NCBI RefSeq assembly: GCF_901543175.1
Contig: NZ_LR594040.1
Coordinates: 434,001 to 498,000, forward strand
DNA: 64,000 bases
Direction: 5' to 3'
From: Streptococcus australis
GTDB taxonomy: Bacteria > Bacillota > Bacilli > Lactobacillales > Streptococcaceae
Below are positions 1 to 9,347 of the stretch, in pieces (the stretch's first letter is position 1; every line of letters starts with the position of its first letter). The notes beneath the pieces are model-generated. The model made no database searches. It was given only the letters and a program-made list of their open reading frames with translations, and was not told the DNA's origin. The position numbers were made by a program, and so were the translations under genes.

Positions 1-1
1 C

Positions 2-1456
2 GTTGAAGGTAAGAAAACTCTTGAACTCGTTAAAGGTGGCTTCCCAGCTGACAAGACTCTTTATGCAGGTATTGTCAATGGTAAAAACATTTGGCGTAAC
101 AACTACGAAAAGAGCTTGGCTATTCTTGAGCAAATTCCAGCTGAAAACATCGTATTGACAAGCTCATGCTCACTTCTTCATGTGCCATTTACAACTGCTA
201 ACGAAGAATTTGAACCAGCTATCTTGAACCACTTTGCTTTCGCAGTTGAAAAATTAGATGAAATTCGTGACTTGGATGCTATTCGCAACGGTCAAGGTGC
301 AGAAGCTCTTGCTGCTAACAAAGCTCTCTTTGCGACTGAGCGTGTGGGTGAAAATGCTGAACTTCGTGCGCGTATCGCTGGATTGACAGATGCAGACTAC
401 ACTCGTTTACCAGCCTTTGCAGAACGTGAAGCGATCCAAGAAGAAACCTTCAAACTTCCAGCCCTTCCAACAACAACTATCGGTTCATTCCCTCAAACTA
501 AGGAAGTTCGTGCCAAACGTTTGGCTTACCGTAAGGGTGAACTGTCACAAGAAGAATACGATGCATTTCTTGCTGAAACTATCGACGAATGGATCAAATG
601 GCAAGAAGAAGTAGGATTTGACGTACTGGTACATGGTGAGTTCGAGCGTAACGACATGGTTGAGTACTTCGGTCAAAACCTTTCTGGCTACCTCTTCTCT
701 AAGAATGGTTGGGTACAATCATACGGTATGCGTGGGGTGAAACCACCAATCATCTGGGGTGATGTGACTCGTCTCAACCCAATCACTGTCAAATGGTCTA
801 GCTACGCTCAAAGCCGTACTGACAAACCTGTCAAAGGTATGTTGACTGGACCGGTTACCATCCTTAACTGGTCATTCCCACGTGAAGACATCTCTATCAA
901 GGACTCAACTCTTCAAATCGCTCTTGCCATCAAGGATGAAGTTCTTGACCTTGAAGCTGCAGGTGTGAAAATCATTCAAATCGACGAGGCTGCTCTTCGT
1001 GAGAAATTGCCACTCCGTCGTAGCGACTGGTACGAAGACTACCTTGACTGGGCTATTCCAGCCTTTCGCTTGGTACACTCAACAGTAGCGCCAGACACAC
1101 AAATCCACACTCACATGTGTTACTCAGAATTTACAGATATCATCCCAGCTATCGACAACATGGATGCGGACGTTATTTCCTTTGAAGCCAGCCGTTCAAA
1201 CCTTGAAATCTTGGATGAACTAAAAGCGAAAAACTTCCAAACAGAAGTGGGACCTGGGGTTTACGATATCCACTCACCTCGTGTGCCAAACGAAGGCGAA
1301 ATCGACCACACCATCGAAGCCATCCTTGCCAAAGTACCAAGCAAGAAAGTTTGGATTAACCCTGACTGTGGTTTGAAAACACGTGGTATCCCAGAAACAA
1401 AAGAAAGCTTGATCCGCCTTGTTGAAGCAGCTAAAGCTGCGCGTGAGAAATTGTAA
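2..1456 (+). CDS. metE: Cobalamin-independent methionine synthase, C-terminal part (5' end outside window)
   Basis: MetE transfers the methyl group of 5-methyltetrahydropteroyl-triglutamate to homocysteine, the last step of methionine synthesis, in the cytoplasm. The reading frame is open from the window edge and gives 484 residues; the family is about 750, so the N-terminal third is missing. The C-terminal catalytic barrel is complete, with zinc ligands visible as HMC (about nt 1111-1120) and NPDCGLK near the end, and the [11 protein letters not shown] segment that starts the catalytic domain. metF, which makes the methyl donor, follows 88 bases downstream in the same direction, the usual streptococcal arrangement. 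Identity is very secure; only the 5' boundary is unknown. Confidence 0.97.
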   Translation, partial: VEGKKTLELVKGGFPADKTLYAGIVNGKNIWRNNYEKSLAILEQIPAENIVLTSSCSLLHVPFTTANEEFEPAILNHFAFAVEKLDEIRDLDAIRNGQGAEALAANKALFATERVGENAELRARIAGLTDADYTRLPAFAEREAIQEETFKLPALPTTTIGSFPQTKEVRAKRLAYRKGELSQEEYDAFLAETIDEWIKWQEEVGFDVLVHGEFERNDMVEYFGQNLSGYLFSKNGWVQSYGMRGVKPPIIWGDVTRLNPITVKWSSYAQSRTDKPVKGMLTGPVTILNWSFPREDISIKDSTLQIALAIKDEVLDLEAAGVKIIQIDEAALREKLPLRRSDWYEDYLDWAIPAFRLVHSTVAPDTQIHTHMCYSEFTDIIPAIDNMDADVISFEASRSNLEILDELKAKNFQTEVGPGVYDIHSPRVPNEGEIDHTIEAILAKVPSKKVWINPDCGLKTRGIPETKESLIRLVEAAKAAREKL

Positions 1457-1544
1457 GATTCGATTTCTCTCTTGACCCTGACTGATCAAGGAACAGCTTG
1501 GCCCTAGCTGGCTCAGCAATAATGAAATCAAAAAGAAAAGGATA

Positions 1545-2417
1545 ATGACTATGTCACGCCAAACGCCGTCACTTTCATTTGAAGTGTTCCCTCCAAACCC
1601 AGCAGTGGGTAATGATAAAATTATTTCAGCCTTGCAGGATATGCGGGAGTTGACACCGCACTTTATCAGTGTGACTGCCAGCAATAATAAATTTAATATC
1701 AAGGAAACAACGGTTCGTTTGGCTGACTTTATCCAGAATGACTTGGCGATTCCAACTATTGCCCACTTGCCAGCTATCTATCTGACCAAGGAGAAGGTTG
1801 CAGAGACACTTGCGGACTTGGACAAGGTTGGTGTGCGAAAAATCTTGGCTCTACGTGGGGACATCATTCCTGATGTGGAACCGCAAAAGGATTTCCACTA
1901 CGCAACGGACTTGATTGAGTTCATCAAGGAACAAGCGCCGCATTTTGATATTGTAGGAGCTTGCTATCCAGAAGGGCACCCAGACTCACCAAACCAAATC
2001 TCAGATATTCAAAATCTCAAGAAGAAAGTGGATGCAGGTTGCTCAAGTCTCGTAACTCAACTTTTCTTTGATAATGAGCGTTTCTATGATTTCCAAGATA
2101 AGTGTACCTTGGCAGGTATTGATGTTCCCATTCATGCGGGAATCATGCCTATTCTTAACCGTAACCAAGCGCTTCGTCTCTTGAAAACGTGTGAGAATAT
2201 CCACCTTCCACGTAAATTTAAGGCCATCTTAGACAAGTATGAGCATGACCCTGAGTCGCTCAGAGCAGCAGGACTTGCCTACGCAGTGGATCAAATCGTG
2301 GACTTGGTCACTCAGGATGTCGCAGGTGTGCATCTCTACACCATGAACAATGCTGAAACAGCGAAATACATCCACCAAGCAACCAATGCCTTGTTTAATC
2401 ATCAGTCTTTAGGGTAA
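1545..2417 (+). CDS. metF: 5,10-methylenetetrahydrofolate reductase
   Basis: MetF reduces methylenetetrahydrofolate to 5-methyltetrahydrofolate with FAD and supplies the MetE methyl donor. The protein (288-290 aa) starts with the barrel strand SLSFEVFPP and has the family motifs LALRGD and GACYPEGHPDS. Two ATG codons (1545 and 1551) follow the ribosome site AAAAGG at 1535-1540; the second, giving MSRQTP, has the better spacing. No promoter is evident in the 88-base gap from metE, so co-transcription with metE is likely. A hairpin with a T run follows at 2426. Confidence 0.96.
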   Translation: MTMSRQTPSLSFEVFPPNPAVGNDKIISALQDMRELTPHFISVTASNNKFNIKETTVRLADFIQNDLAIPTIAHLPAIYLTKEKVAETLADLDKVGVRKILALRGDIIPDVEPQKDFHYATDLIEFIKEQAPHFDIVGACYPEGHPDSPNQISDIQNLKKKVDAGCSSLVTQLFFDNERFYDFQDKCTLAGIDVPIHAGIMPILNRNQALRLLKTCENIHLPRKFKAILDKYEHDPESLRAAGLAYAVDQIVDLVTQDVAGVHLYTMNNAETAKYIHQATNALFNHQSLG

Positions 2418-2425
2418 TAAAAAGC

Positions 2426-2462
2426 AAACCATTCTTCTCAAGCGAGGGGGATGGTTCCTTTT
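2426..2462 (+). terminator. Rho-independent terminator after metF
   Basis: AACCAT at 2427-2432 pairs with ATGGTT at 2451-2456, the inner arms CTTCTC and GAGGGG extend the helix, and CCTTTTT follows. It lies 10 bases past the metF stop. Confidence 0.7.
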
Positions 2463-2610
2463 TAATAGAAAAGCCCGCACTTTTTAAGAAAAATATGATA
2501 AAATAGACTCTGTACGTACTTGATACAAAGATGAGGGTATTGAAGTTATAGAAGTTTTTTATTAAAACCTGATAATAGGTGTCTATAAAAAATACGAACG
2601 AAGTGAGTAT

Positions 2611-2764
2611 TAAAAGATATTTCACGCTATAGTGGTATCTTAGATGATAACAATGTTATTATCTAAGACGGGATTTTTGAGACATTTGGCTCAAAAATTA
2701 GGGATGAAATTCCACTGGATTTCTAAAATCACCCACTGGATAATTTTACCTCCCGTCCGCACTA
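2611..2764 (+). repeat. Dispersed stem-loop repeat, copy 1
   Basis: This segment matches the reverse complement of 16594-16725. Shared blocks are AGATATTTC, TAGTGGTATC, an inverted pair around TAGAT, TTTTTGAGAC...GGCTCAAAAA and TTAGGGATGAAATTCC, ending in CCGTCCGCACTA. The outer ends TAGTG (2630) and CACTA (2760-2764) are complementary. This copy has about 23 extra bases near its 3' end relative to copy 2. It resembles a non-autonomous mobile repeat; I cannot confirm whether it belongs to a named pneumococcal family such as RUP. Confidence 0.75.
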
Positions 2765-2765
2765 T

Positions 2766-2925
2766 TTCAGGGAAAGATCAAAAAGATACTTAATTGAATT
2801 TTGGCCTCATTTCTTAGGAAAAAAGATAAGCTTCCTAGCACTCATCGAGTGCGGCGTCACCTTCCTATTTTTCTACAGAAATGTTCGGCAAGCCGAACCG
2901 TCCAAAATATCTTGATCTTTGTAGG
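2766..2925 (+). ncRNA. Candidate structured RNA element upstream of pnp
   Basis: A long-range helix encloses three local hairpins. AAAGATC (2773-2779) pairs with GATCTTT (2914-2920), AAGAT (2783-2787) with ATCTT (2909-2913), and ATTTTGG (2798-2804) with CCAAAAT (2902-2908). Inside are TAGGAA/TTCCTA (2815/2832), GCACTC/GAGTGC (2838/2847) and GTTCGGC/GCCGAAC (2883/2892). The in-frame extension of pnp through this stretch has no ribosome site at its start and reads as a fortuitous open frame. It could be an autoregulatory leader of pnp, a small RNA, or DNA with symmetric sites. Confidence 0.45.
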
Positions 2926-2938
2926 CAAGGCGTATAAT
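2912..2938 (+). promoter_or_regulatory. Possible pnp promoter
   Basis: TTGATC at 2912-2917 and TATAAT at 2933-2938 with a 15-base spacer. The -35 overlaps the 3' arm of the long-range helix, so the fold and this promoter may be alternatives. A start near 2945 would give a leader of about 18 bases. Confidence 0.45.
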
Positions 2939-2962
2939 TTCATCAATCCAAAGGGGATTTTA

Positions 2963-5176
2963 ATGACAAAACAAGTGTTTCAAACGACTTTTGCGGGTCG
3001 TGAGTTGGTTGTAGAGACTGGCCAGGTTGCTAAGCAAGCAAATGGCTCTGTTGTCGTGCGTTACGGTGAGTCAACTGTCTTGACTGCTGCCGTTATGTCT
3101 AAGAAGATGGCAACTGGGGATTTCTTCCCACTTCAAGTAAACTACGAAGAAAAAATGTATGCGGCTGGGAAGTTTCCTGGTGGCTTTATGAAACGTGAAG
3201 GACGTCCTTCAACTGATGCAACTTTGACAGCGCGTTTGATTGACCGTCCAATTCGTCCTATGTTTGCGGAAGGTTTCCGTAATGAAGTGCAAGTGATCAA
3301 CACTGTGCTTTCTTATGATGAAAATGCCTCTGCACCAATGGCAGCCATGTTCGGTTCATCTTTGGCATTGTCTATCTCAGATATTCCATTTGACGGACCA
3401 ATCGCTGGGGTACAAGTGGGCTATGTCGATGGTCAAATCATCATCAACCCTACTCAAGAACAAGCAGAGCAATCTCTTCTTGAATTGACAGTAGCTGGTA
3501 CCAAGCACGCCATCAACATGGTAGAGTCTGGTGCCAAAGAATTGTCAGAAGAAATCATGTTGGAAGCCCTTCTTAAAGGACATGAAGCCGTTAAAGAATT
3601 GATTGCCTTCCAAGATGAAATCGTTGCTGCTGTCGGTAAAGAAAAAGCAGAAGTGGAACTGCTTCATGTGGATGCTGACTTGCAGGCTGAAATCATCGCA
3701 GCCTACAACAGCGACCTCCAAAAAGCGGTTCAAGTAGAAGAAAAATTGGCTCGTGAAGCTGCAACTCAAGCAGTCAAAGACCACGTAACCGCAGTTTACG
3801 AAGAAAAATATGCAGACCACGAAGAATGTGACCGTATCATGCGTGATGTGGCTGAAATTTTGGAACAAATGGAACACGCTGAAGTGCGCCGTTTGATCAC
3901 AGAAGACAAGGTTCGTCCTGACGGTCGTAAGGTCGATGAAATCCGTCCTTTAGATGCGCAGGTTGACTTCCTTCCTCGTGTGCACGGTTCCGGTCTCTTT
4001 ACTCGTGGACAAACTCAGGCTCTTTCAGTCTTGACCTTGGCCCCAATGGGTGAAACTCAAATCATTGATGGTTTGGATCCAGAGTACAAGAAACGCTTTA
4101 TGCACCACTACAACTTCCCTCAATACTCTGTAGGGGAAACGGGTCGTTACGGTGCACCAGGTCGTCGTGAAATTGGTCACGGTGCTCTCGGTGAGCGTGC
4201 CCTTGCTCAAGTCTTGCCAAGTTTGGAAGAATTCCCATACGCTATCCGTTTGGTAGCAGAAGTCTTGGAATCAAACGGTTCTTCATCTCAAGCCTCTATC
4301 TGTGCGGGAACGCTTGCCCTTATGGCTGGTGGTGTGCCAATCAAGGCGCCAGTAGCTGGTATTGCTATGGGACTTATCTCAGATGGAAACAACTACACAG
4401 TATTGACAGATATCCAAGGTTTGGAAGACCACTTTGGAGACATGGACTTTAAGGTTGCTGGTACTCGTGACGGGATTACAGCCCTTCAAATGGATATCAA
4501 GATCCAAGGGATTACTGCAGAAATCTTGACAGAAGCTCTTGCCCAAGCCAAGAAAGCCCGTTTTGAAATCCTTGATGTGATTGAAGCAACCATTCCAGAA
4601 GTTCGTCCAGAATTGGCTCCAACTGCACCGAAAATTGATACCATCAAGATTGATGTGGACAAGATTAAGATTGTCATCGGTAAAGGTGGAGAAACTATCG
4701 ACAAGATTATCGCTGAAACAGGCGTTAAAATCGATATTGACGAAGAAGGTAATGTGTCCATCTACTCTAGCGACCAAGATGCCATTAACCGTACCAAAGA
4801 AATCATTGCTGGCTTGGTTCGTGAAGCCAAAGTTGATGAAGTTTACCATGCTAAGGTTGTTCGTATCGAGAAATTTGGTGCCTTTGTCAACCTCTTTGAT
4901 AAGACAGATGCACTTGTGCACATTTCTGAAATGGCTTGGACTCGTACCAACCGTGTCGAGGACTTGGTAGCTATCGGTGATGAAGTCGATGTTAAGGTTA
5001 TCAAGATTGATGAAAAAGGCCGTATCGATGCCTCTATGAAGGCGCTTCTTCCTCGTCCGCCAAAACCTGAGCATGATGAAAAAGGCGAAAAATCTGAGCG
5101 ACCTCACCGTCCACGTCATCACAAGGACCACAAACCTAAGAAAGAATTTACAGAAACACCAAAAGATTCAGAATAA
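2963..5176 (+). CDS. pnp: Polyribonucleotide nucleotidyltransferase (PNPase)
   Basis: PNPase degrades RNA from the 3' end by phosphorolysis and works with RNase J and helicase in mRNA decay. The start at 2963 has the ribosome site AAGGGG and gives 737 aa, the family length; the frame stays open to 2801 but nothing supports starting there. Two RNase PH-like domains are visible (N-terminal [12 protein letters not shown]; second from about residue 315), then a KH domain with [12 protein letters not shown], an S1 domain near 620-690 ([18 protein letters not shown]), and a charged basic tail rich in H, K, P and E. cysE follows after 15 bases. Confidence 0.97.
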   Translation: MTKQVFQTTFAGRELVVETGQVAKQANGSVVVRYGESTVLTAAVMSKKMATGDFFPLQVNYEEKMYAAGKFPGGFMKREGRPSTDATLTARLIDRPIRPMFAEGFRNEVQVINTVLSYDENASAPMAAMFGSSLALSISDIPFDGPIAGVQVGYVDGQIIINPTQEQAEQSLLELTVAGTKHAINMVESGAKELSEEIMLEALLKGHEAVKELIAFQDEIVAAVGKEKAEVELLHVDADLQAEIIAAYNSDLQKAVQVEEKLAREAATQAVKDHVTAVYEEKYADHEECDRIMRDVAEILEQMEHAEVRRLITEDKVRPDGRKVDEIRPLDAQVDFLPRVHGSGLFTRGQTQALSVLTLAPMGETQIIDGLDPEYKKRFMHHYNFPQYSVGETGRYGAPGRREIGHGALGERALAQVLPSLEEFPYAIRLVAEVLESNGSSSQASICAGTLALMAGGVPIKAPVAGIAMGLISDGNNYTVLTDIQGLEDHFGDMDFKVAGTRDGITALQMDIKIQGITAEILTEALAQAKKARFEILDVIEATIPEVRPELAPTAPKIDTIKIDVDKIKIVIGKGGETIDKIIAETGVKIDIDEEGNVSIYSSDQDAINRTKEIIAGLVREAKVDEVYHAKVVRIEKFGAFVNLFDKTDALVHISEMAWTRTNRVEDLVAIGDEVDVKVIKIDEKGRIDASMKALLPRPPKPEHDEKGEKSERPHRPRHHKDHKPKKEFTETPKDSE

Positions 5177-5191
5177 GAAAAGGAGAAATGT

Positions 5192-5809
5192 ATGGGATGG
5201 TGGCGCGAAACCATTGATATTGTAAAAGAAAATGATCCAGCGGCACGCAACAGTTTGGAGGTTCTACTGACCTATCCAGGTGTCAAGGCCTTGGCTGCCC
5301 ACCGTCTCTCGCATTTTCTCTGGAATCATGGCTTCAAACTCCTGGCTCGTATGCACAGTCAGTTTTGGCGCTTTTGGACCCAGATTGAGATTCATCCGGG
5401 TGCCCAGATAGACTCAGGTGTCTTTATCGACCATGGTTCTGGCTTGGTGATTGGAGAGACAGCGATTGTTGAGAAGGGAGTTCTTCTCTATCATGGGGTG
5501 ACTCTTGGGGGAACAGGGAAAGACTGTGGCAAACGCCATCCGACCGTTCGTAAGGGAGCTCTCATATCGGCTCATGCCCAAGTTATCGGACCGGTGGAAA
5601 TCGGTGAAAATGCCAAAGTCGGTGCAGCAGCAGTTGTTGTGGCAGATGTTCCTAGTGATGTGACAGTTGTCGGAATTCCTGCTAAAATTGTCCGAGTTCA
5701 TGGACAGAAGGATGAGCCGACCATTCACGAGGTAGAGGAGAAACGGAAATACTATCTAGACAAGCTAGAGCATGCCCGTGAAGCCAGCCACAGATCGTCT
5801 GGTTTGTAG
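5192..5809 (+). CDS. cysE: Serine O-acetyltransferase
   Basis: CysE acetylates L-serine from acetyl-CoA to O-acetylserine, the precursor of cysteine, in the cytoplasm. The 205-aa protein has the N-terminal helical region then a left-handed beta-helix of hexapeptide repeats. The catalytic segments IDHGSGLVIGE and LYHGVTLGGTG, each with the conserved histidine, are intact. It has ribosome site AAGGAG and sits between pnp and a GNAT gene in a compact run that also contains cysS, linking cysteine synthesis to its tRNA charging. Confidence 0.95.
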   Translation: MGWWRETIDIVKENDPAARNSLEVLLTYPGVKALAAHRLSHFLWNHGFKLLARMHSQFWRFWTQIEIHPGAQIDSGVFIDHGSGLVIGETAIVEKGVLLYHGVTLGGTGKDCGKRHPTVRKGALISAHAQVIGPVEIGENAKVGAAAVVVADVPSDVTVVGIPAKIVRVHGQKDEPTIHEVEEKRKYYLDKLEHAREASHRSSGL

Positions 5810-5820
5810 AGGATAGCCAT

Positions 5821-6687
5821 ATGATTCAAGCAAGAAACAAGTTAAGCCAAGAGGAGTTATCTGAGGCGAAAAAACTAATTAACTGTTGCCAAGCCTATGA
5901 CGCTACCTATCGTGATCCCTATCTTTCTAACATGCTTAATTTTGACCCAAACATGCCCGCCTTTTTCCTTTATTATGAAAAAGGCGAACTTCTTGGTTTA
6001 TTAACTGTCTATGCAGATGACCAAGATGTGGAAGTGACGATACTGGTTCATCCAGATCATCGCCGTCAGGGGATTGCGCGTGCATTGTTTACTAGTTTTG
6101 AGAAAGAAACGGCTTCTTTCCCCATTCGGTCAGTCACTTTTCAGACAGAACGTATTTTTCTAGACCGTTATCCTGATTTTGTCAGCAACTGGGGATTGGT
6201 CGAGGACGAGGATACAGAAACTTGGTTAGGTAAGGATAGAAGGCCTTATCTGTTAGAAAAGCTTTCCAATCTTGAAGTTTTGTTAGCAGATAGTTCGTAT
6301 CAAGATCAAATTAGTCAGTTGAAATTTCAGGTATTTTCAGAGGAACATGAATCGAGAGAAGTTGTGGATAGATATGTCGCTGAAGCTCTGAAAGATCCAG
6401 AAAGTCGCCTATATATTTTATTAAAAAACGGTCAGGTCATTGGAACTTGCACCATTGATTTATCGAGCGATACGAATTACTTCTACGGTTTAGCAATATC
6501 GGAACCTGAACGTGGAAAAGGCTATGGAAGCTATTTAGCAAAATCCCTTGTCAACCAACTAATTGAGCAAAATGATAAGGAATTTCAGATTGCTGTGGAA
6601 GATAGCAATGTAGGTGCCAAGCGCTTGTATGAAAAAATTGGCTTTGTCAAACAGACTCAGGTAGTTTATCTGAATGAGAAAGAATAG
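5821..6687 (+). CDS. GNAT-family acetyltransferase with two GNAT domains
   Basis: This 288-aa protein appears to be a tandem GNAT enzyme. An N-terminal domain carries an acetyl-CoA loop motif HPDHRRQGIARALF near residues 79-92, and a C-terminal domain (about 155-288) has SEPERGKGYGSYLAKSL. Substrates of such enzymes are diverse and nothing in the sequence fixes this one. It lies 11 bases after cysE and overlaps the next gene by 14 bases, so the two are probably translationally coupled. The family call is firm; the acceptor is unknown. Confidence 0.85.
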   Translation: MIQARNKLSQEELSEAKKLINCCQAYDATYRDPYLSNMLNFDPNMPAFFLYYEKGELLGLLTVYADDQDVEVTILVHPDHRRQGIARALFTSFEKETASFPIRSVTFQTERIFLDRYPDFVSNWGLVEDEDTETWLGKDRRPYLLEKLSNLEVLLADSSYQDQISQLKFQVFSEEHESREVVDRYVAEALKDPESRLYILLKNGQVIGTCTIDLSSDTNYFYGLAISEPERGKGYGSYLAKSLVNQLIEQNDKEFQIAVEDSNVGAKRLYEKIGFVKQTQVVYLNEKE

Positions 6688-7456
6688 AAAAATGCTATTA
6701 GAAGAATTCGAAAATGTACCTGCTGTTATCGAACCAACTGATCGAAGTATTCGTGGTGGTGGAGAAATCTGTGACACAATTATTTTATCTTTTAATGGAG
6801 AAATCGTTGAACGAGTAAAGCAGTTTGAAAATGTTTACGAAGGTGGATATTTAACCAATCTAAATGGCAAACTTCCATGGTATATCTATGAAAAAGATGG
6901 GAGTAAGGTAGCCGTTGCTATAGCTACGATTGGAGCCCCGATGGTTGTTGGACTCTTAGAAGAACTCAAAGCAAGAGGATTTAAGAACTTTATTATTTTG
7001 GGTTCTTGCGGAGTTCTAGATCAGTCTATTCAGGCAGATAAGATTATCCTACCAAGTTCAGCTCTACGTGATGAAGGTACAAGTTACCATTACGCTCCTG
7101 CAAGTGATGAGATAGCTTATGACGAAACTTTGCTCTTAACCATGGAAGAAGCTTTGAACAAATCTTGCATTGAGCATATCCGCACCAAGTCTTGGATGAC
7201 TGATGCCTTTTATCGAGAAACGCCTGATAAGGTCAAGCGTCGCTTGGCTGCTGTAGCCCAAGTGGTGGACATGGAAGCTTCAGCTATCATGGCTTGGAGT
7301 CAATTTCGCAAGACCAAGGTCTATCAGTTCTTCTACACAGCTGACTATGTGGATCATCATAACCGAACCTGGGATGCCCGCCAAGAAGAGCGGACAGCTG
7401 ATGCCATGACTTTTTTCACTATCGCTTTGACAATAGCAAAGGAACTAGAAAGGTAA
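6674..7456 (+). CDS. Nucleoside phosphorylase family protein
   Basis: The protein (260 aa, or 254 if the internal ATG at 6692 is used) belongs to the PNP/UDP phosphorylase family, which cleaves nucleosides with phosphate to base and ribose-1-phosphate. Visible marks are AIATIGAPMVVGLLEELKAR, the loop FIILGSCGVLD and VVDMEASAIMAW, the Met-Glu segment that contacts ribose. The start overlaps the end of the GNAT gene, and the next gene begins 8 bases after its stop. Substrate (purine versus uridine) cannot be decided from sequence alone. 6692 follows a weak AGAAAGAATAG site, so both starts remain possible. Confidence 0.82.
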   Translation: MRKNRKMLLEEFENVPAVIEPTDRSIRGGGEICDTIILSFNGEIVERVKQFENVYEGGYLTNLNGKLPWYIYEKDGSKVAVAIATIGAPMVVGLLEELKARGFKNFIILGSCGVLDQSIQADKIILPSSALRDEGTSYHYAPASDEIAYDETLLLTMEEALNKSCIEHIRTKSWMTDAFYRETPDKVKRRLAAVAQVVDMEASAIMAWSQFRKTKVYQFFYTADYVDHHNRTWDARQEERTADAMTFFTIALTIAKELER

Positions 7457-7464
7457 CTACAAGA

Positions 7465-7986
7465 ATGGCAGTATATTTTTACGGCTGTATCACCATGGAT
7501 GGCTACTTGGCAGACAGCCAGCACAGGATAGACTGGCTGCATCAGCTTGGTTCTGTAGAGGATACAGGCTATGATGACTTTTACAGGCAAATGGATATCA
7601 CCATCATGGGCAAGCGGACCTTTGAGGAAATCCAAGATTTGCAAGATGTAGAAAGTTTTTATCAAGCTACGGAAAACTATGTCTTTACGCATGATAGGCA
7701 CCTGCCTGTCAGCAATTATCAGCCAGTAGCTGGGGATGTGGTGGACTTTGTTCACCAGATTGACAAAGGTAAAAATGTCTTTGTGGTTGGTGGTAATTCC
7801 TTGGTAGGACCGCTCTTGGATGCGGATCTTTTCGACCACCTCATTATTCAGATAGCGCCCCTTATCCTAGGAAAGGGGGTTTCCCTCTTTACCCAAGAGG
7901 AAGGGCAGCGCTTTTACCAACTGGATAGCCTCAGACAATTTGGCCCTTTTGCAGAGCTGGTTTTCAGCCGAAAAAGTCAGAAATAG
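7465..7986 (+). CDS. Dihydrofolate reductase / RibD C-terminal family protein
   Basis: A 173-aa protein with the RibD C-terminal (DHFR-like) fold: N-terminal VYFYGCITMDGYLADSQHRI, the DITIMGKRTFEEI turn, NVFVVGGNSLVGPLLDADLFD as the NADPH-binding loop, and IIQIAPLILGKGVSLF. Members reduce pterin-like or riboflavin-pathway substrates, but stand-alone copies are mostly uncharacterised. It lies 8 bases after the nucleoside phosphorylase and 17 bases before cysS, so it is inside the same transcript. Family confident, reaction not. Confidence 0.82.
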   Translation: MAVYFYGCITMDGYLADSQHRIDWLHQLGSVEDTGYDDFYRQMDITIMGKRTFEEIQDLQDVESFYQATENYVFTHDRHLPVSNYQPVAGDVVDFVHQIDKGKNVFVVGGNSLVGPLLDADLFDHLIIQIAPLILGKGVSLFTQEEGQRFYQLDSLRQFGPFAELVFSRKSQK

Positions 7987-8003
7987 AGAAGGGAGTGGAC
8001 CGC

Positions 8004-9347
8004 ATGATTAAAATTTACGACACCATGTCTCGTGATTTGCGAGAATTTGTCCCAATCGAGGACGGCAAGGTCAAGATGTATGTTTGTGGGCCAACTGTAT
8101 ACAACTATATCCATGTCGGCAATGCCCGCTCAACAGTAGCCTTTGATACCATTCGTCGCTACTTTGAATACCGTGGCTACGAAGTTGCCTATATTTCCAA
8201 TTTCACGGATGTGGATGATAAGATTATCAATCGCGCAAGGGAAGAAGGCATCACGCCTCAGGAGATTGCGGACAAGTATATCGCGGCCTTTCGTGAGGAC
8301 GTGACTGCCTTGGGTGTCAAGCCTGCGACTCGCCATCCGCGTGTAGTGGAGTTTATGGCTGACATCATTCGTTTTGTGGAAGACTTGATTGAAAAAGGTT
8401 ATGCCTATGAGAGCCAGGGGGATGTCTATTTCCGCGTGGAAAAATCTCACAACTATGCTAAGTTGGCCAATAAAACCTTGGAAGATTTGGAGCTGGGTGC
8501 TTCAGGTCGTACCGATGAAGAAACGGCTCGCAAGGAAAATCCTGTAGACTTTGCCCTTTGGAAAGCTGCCAAGCCAGGCGAGATTTCTTGGGACAGTCCT
8601 TGGGGACCTGGTCGTCCGGGCTGGCATATCGAGTGTTCAGTCATGTCAACAGAGATTCTAGGTGATACCATTGATATCCACGGTGGTGGAGCCGACCTTG
8701 AGTTTCCTCACCATACCAATGAAATTGCCCAGTCAGAAGCAAAAACAGGCAAGACTTTCGCCAACTACTGGATGCACAATGGTTTTGTCAACATCGACAA
8801 TGTCAAGATGTCTAAGTCCTTGGGCAACTTTATAACTGTACACGATGCCCTTAAGACCATTGATGGGCAAGTGCTTCGTTTCTTTTTTGCGACTCAACAC
8901 TACCGTAAACCTATCAACTTTACGGAAAAAGCAGTGCGGGATGCCGAGACCAATCTCAAGTATCTAAAGAATACTTATGAGCAACTATTTACAGGAACGG
9001 TGGATACCCAAGAATTACAAGCCTTTAAAGATAAGTTTGTAGTTGCTATGGATGAGGATTTCAACTCTGCCAACGGTATCACAGTTGTCTTTGAAATGGC
9101 CAAGTGGATCAACTCTGGCAACTATGATGCAAATGTTAAGCAAGCTCTTGCGGCCATGTTAGAGGTCTTTGGGATTGTCTTTGTTGAGGAAGTTTTGGAT
9201 GCAGACATTGAAGCCTTGATTCAAAAGCGCCAAGAAGCGCGTGCTAATCGTGACTTTGCGACAGCAGACCAAATCCGTGACCAATTGGCGGCTCAAGGAA
9301 TTAAGCTCCTTGACACCAAGGATGGAGTGAGGTGGACTCGTGATTGA
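8004..9347 (+). CDS. cysS: Cysteinyl-tRNA synthetase
   Basis: CysS attaches cysteine to its tRNA. The ATG at 8004 lies 9 bases past GAAGGGA and gives 447 aa, the family length; a GTG at 7995 is in frame but would sit on the ribosome site. Class I signatures are present: YIHVGNARS (HIGH variant) and VKMSKSLGN, with a zinc-binding C in VCGPTVYN and further ligands in WHIECS and HHTNE. The C-terminal anticodon-binding region is complete. Its last 8 bases overlap mrnC, which signals coupled translation. Confidence 0.97.
   Translation: MIKIYDTMSRDLREFVPIEDGKVKMYVCGPTVYNYIHVGNARSTVAFDTIRRYFEYRGYEVAYISNFTDVDDKIINRAREEGITPQEIADKYIAAFREDVTALGVKPATRHPRVVEFMADIIRFVEDLIEKGYAYESQGDVYFRVEKSHNYAKLANKTLEDLELGASGRTDEETARKENPVDFALWKAAKPGEISWDSPWGPGRPGWHIECSVMSTEILGDTIDIHGGGADLEFPHHTNEIAQSEAKTGKTFANYWMHNGFVNIDNVKMSKSLGNFITVHDALKTIDGQVLRFFFATQHYRKPINFTEKAVRDAETNLKYLKNTYEQLFTGTVDTQELQAFKDKFVVAMDEDFNSANGITVVFEMAKWINSGNYDANVKQALAAMLEVFGIVFVEEVLDADIEALIQKRQEARANRDFATADQIRDQLAAQGIKLLDTKDGVRWTRD

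Noticed and set aside
2801..2962. 54-residue N-terminal extension of PNPase
   Set aside because: No ribosome site, non-family sequence and overlap with the folded element; the ATG at 2963 with AAGGGG gives the normal length.
4379..5131. 250-codon open frame on the minus strand within pnp
   Set aside because: Antisense reflection of a highly biased gene; no motif and no ribosome site.
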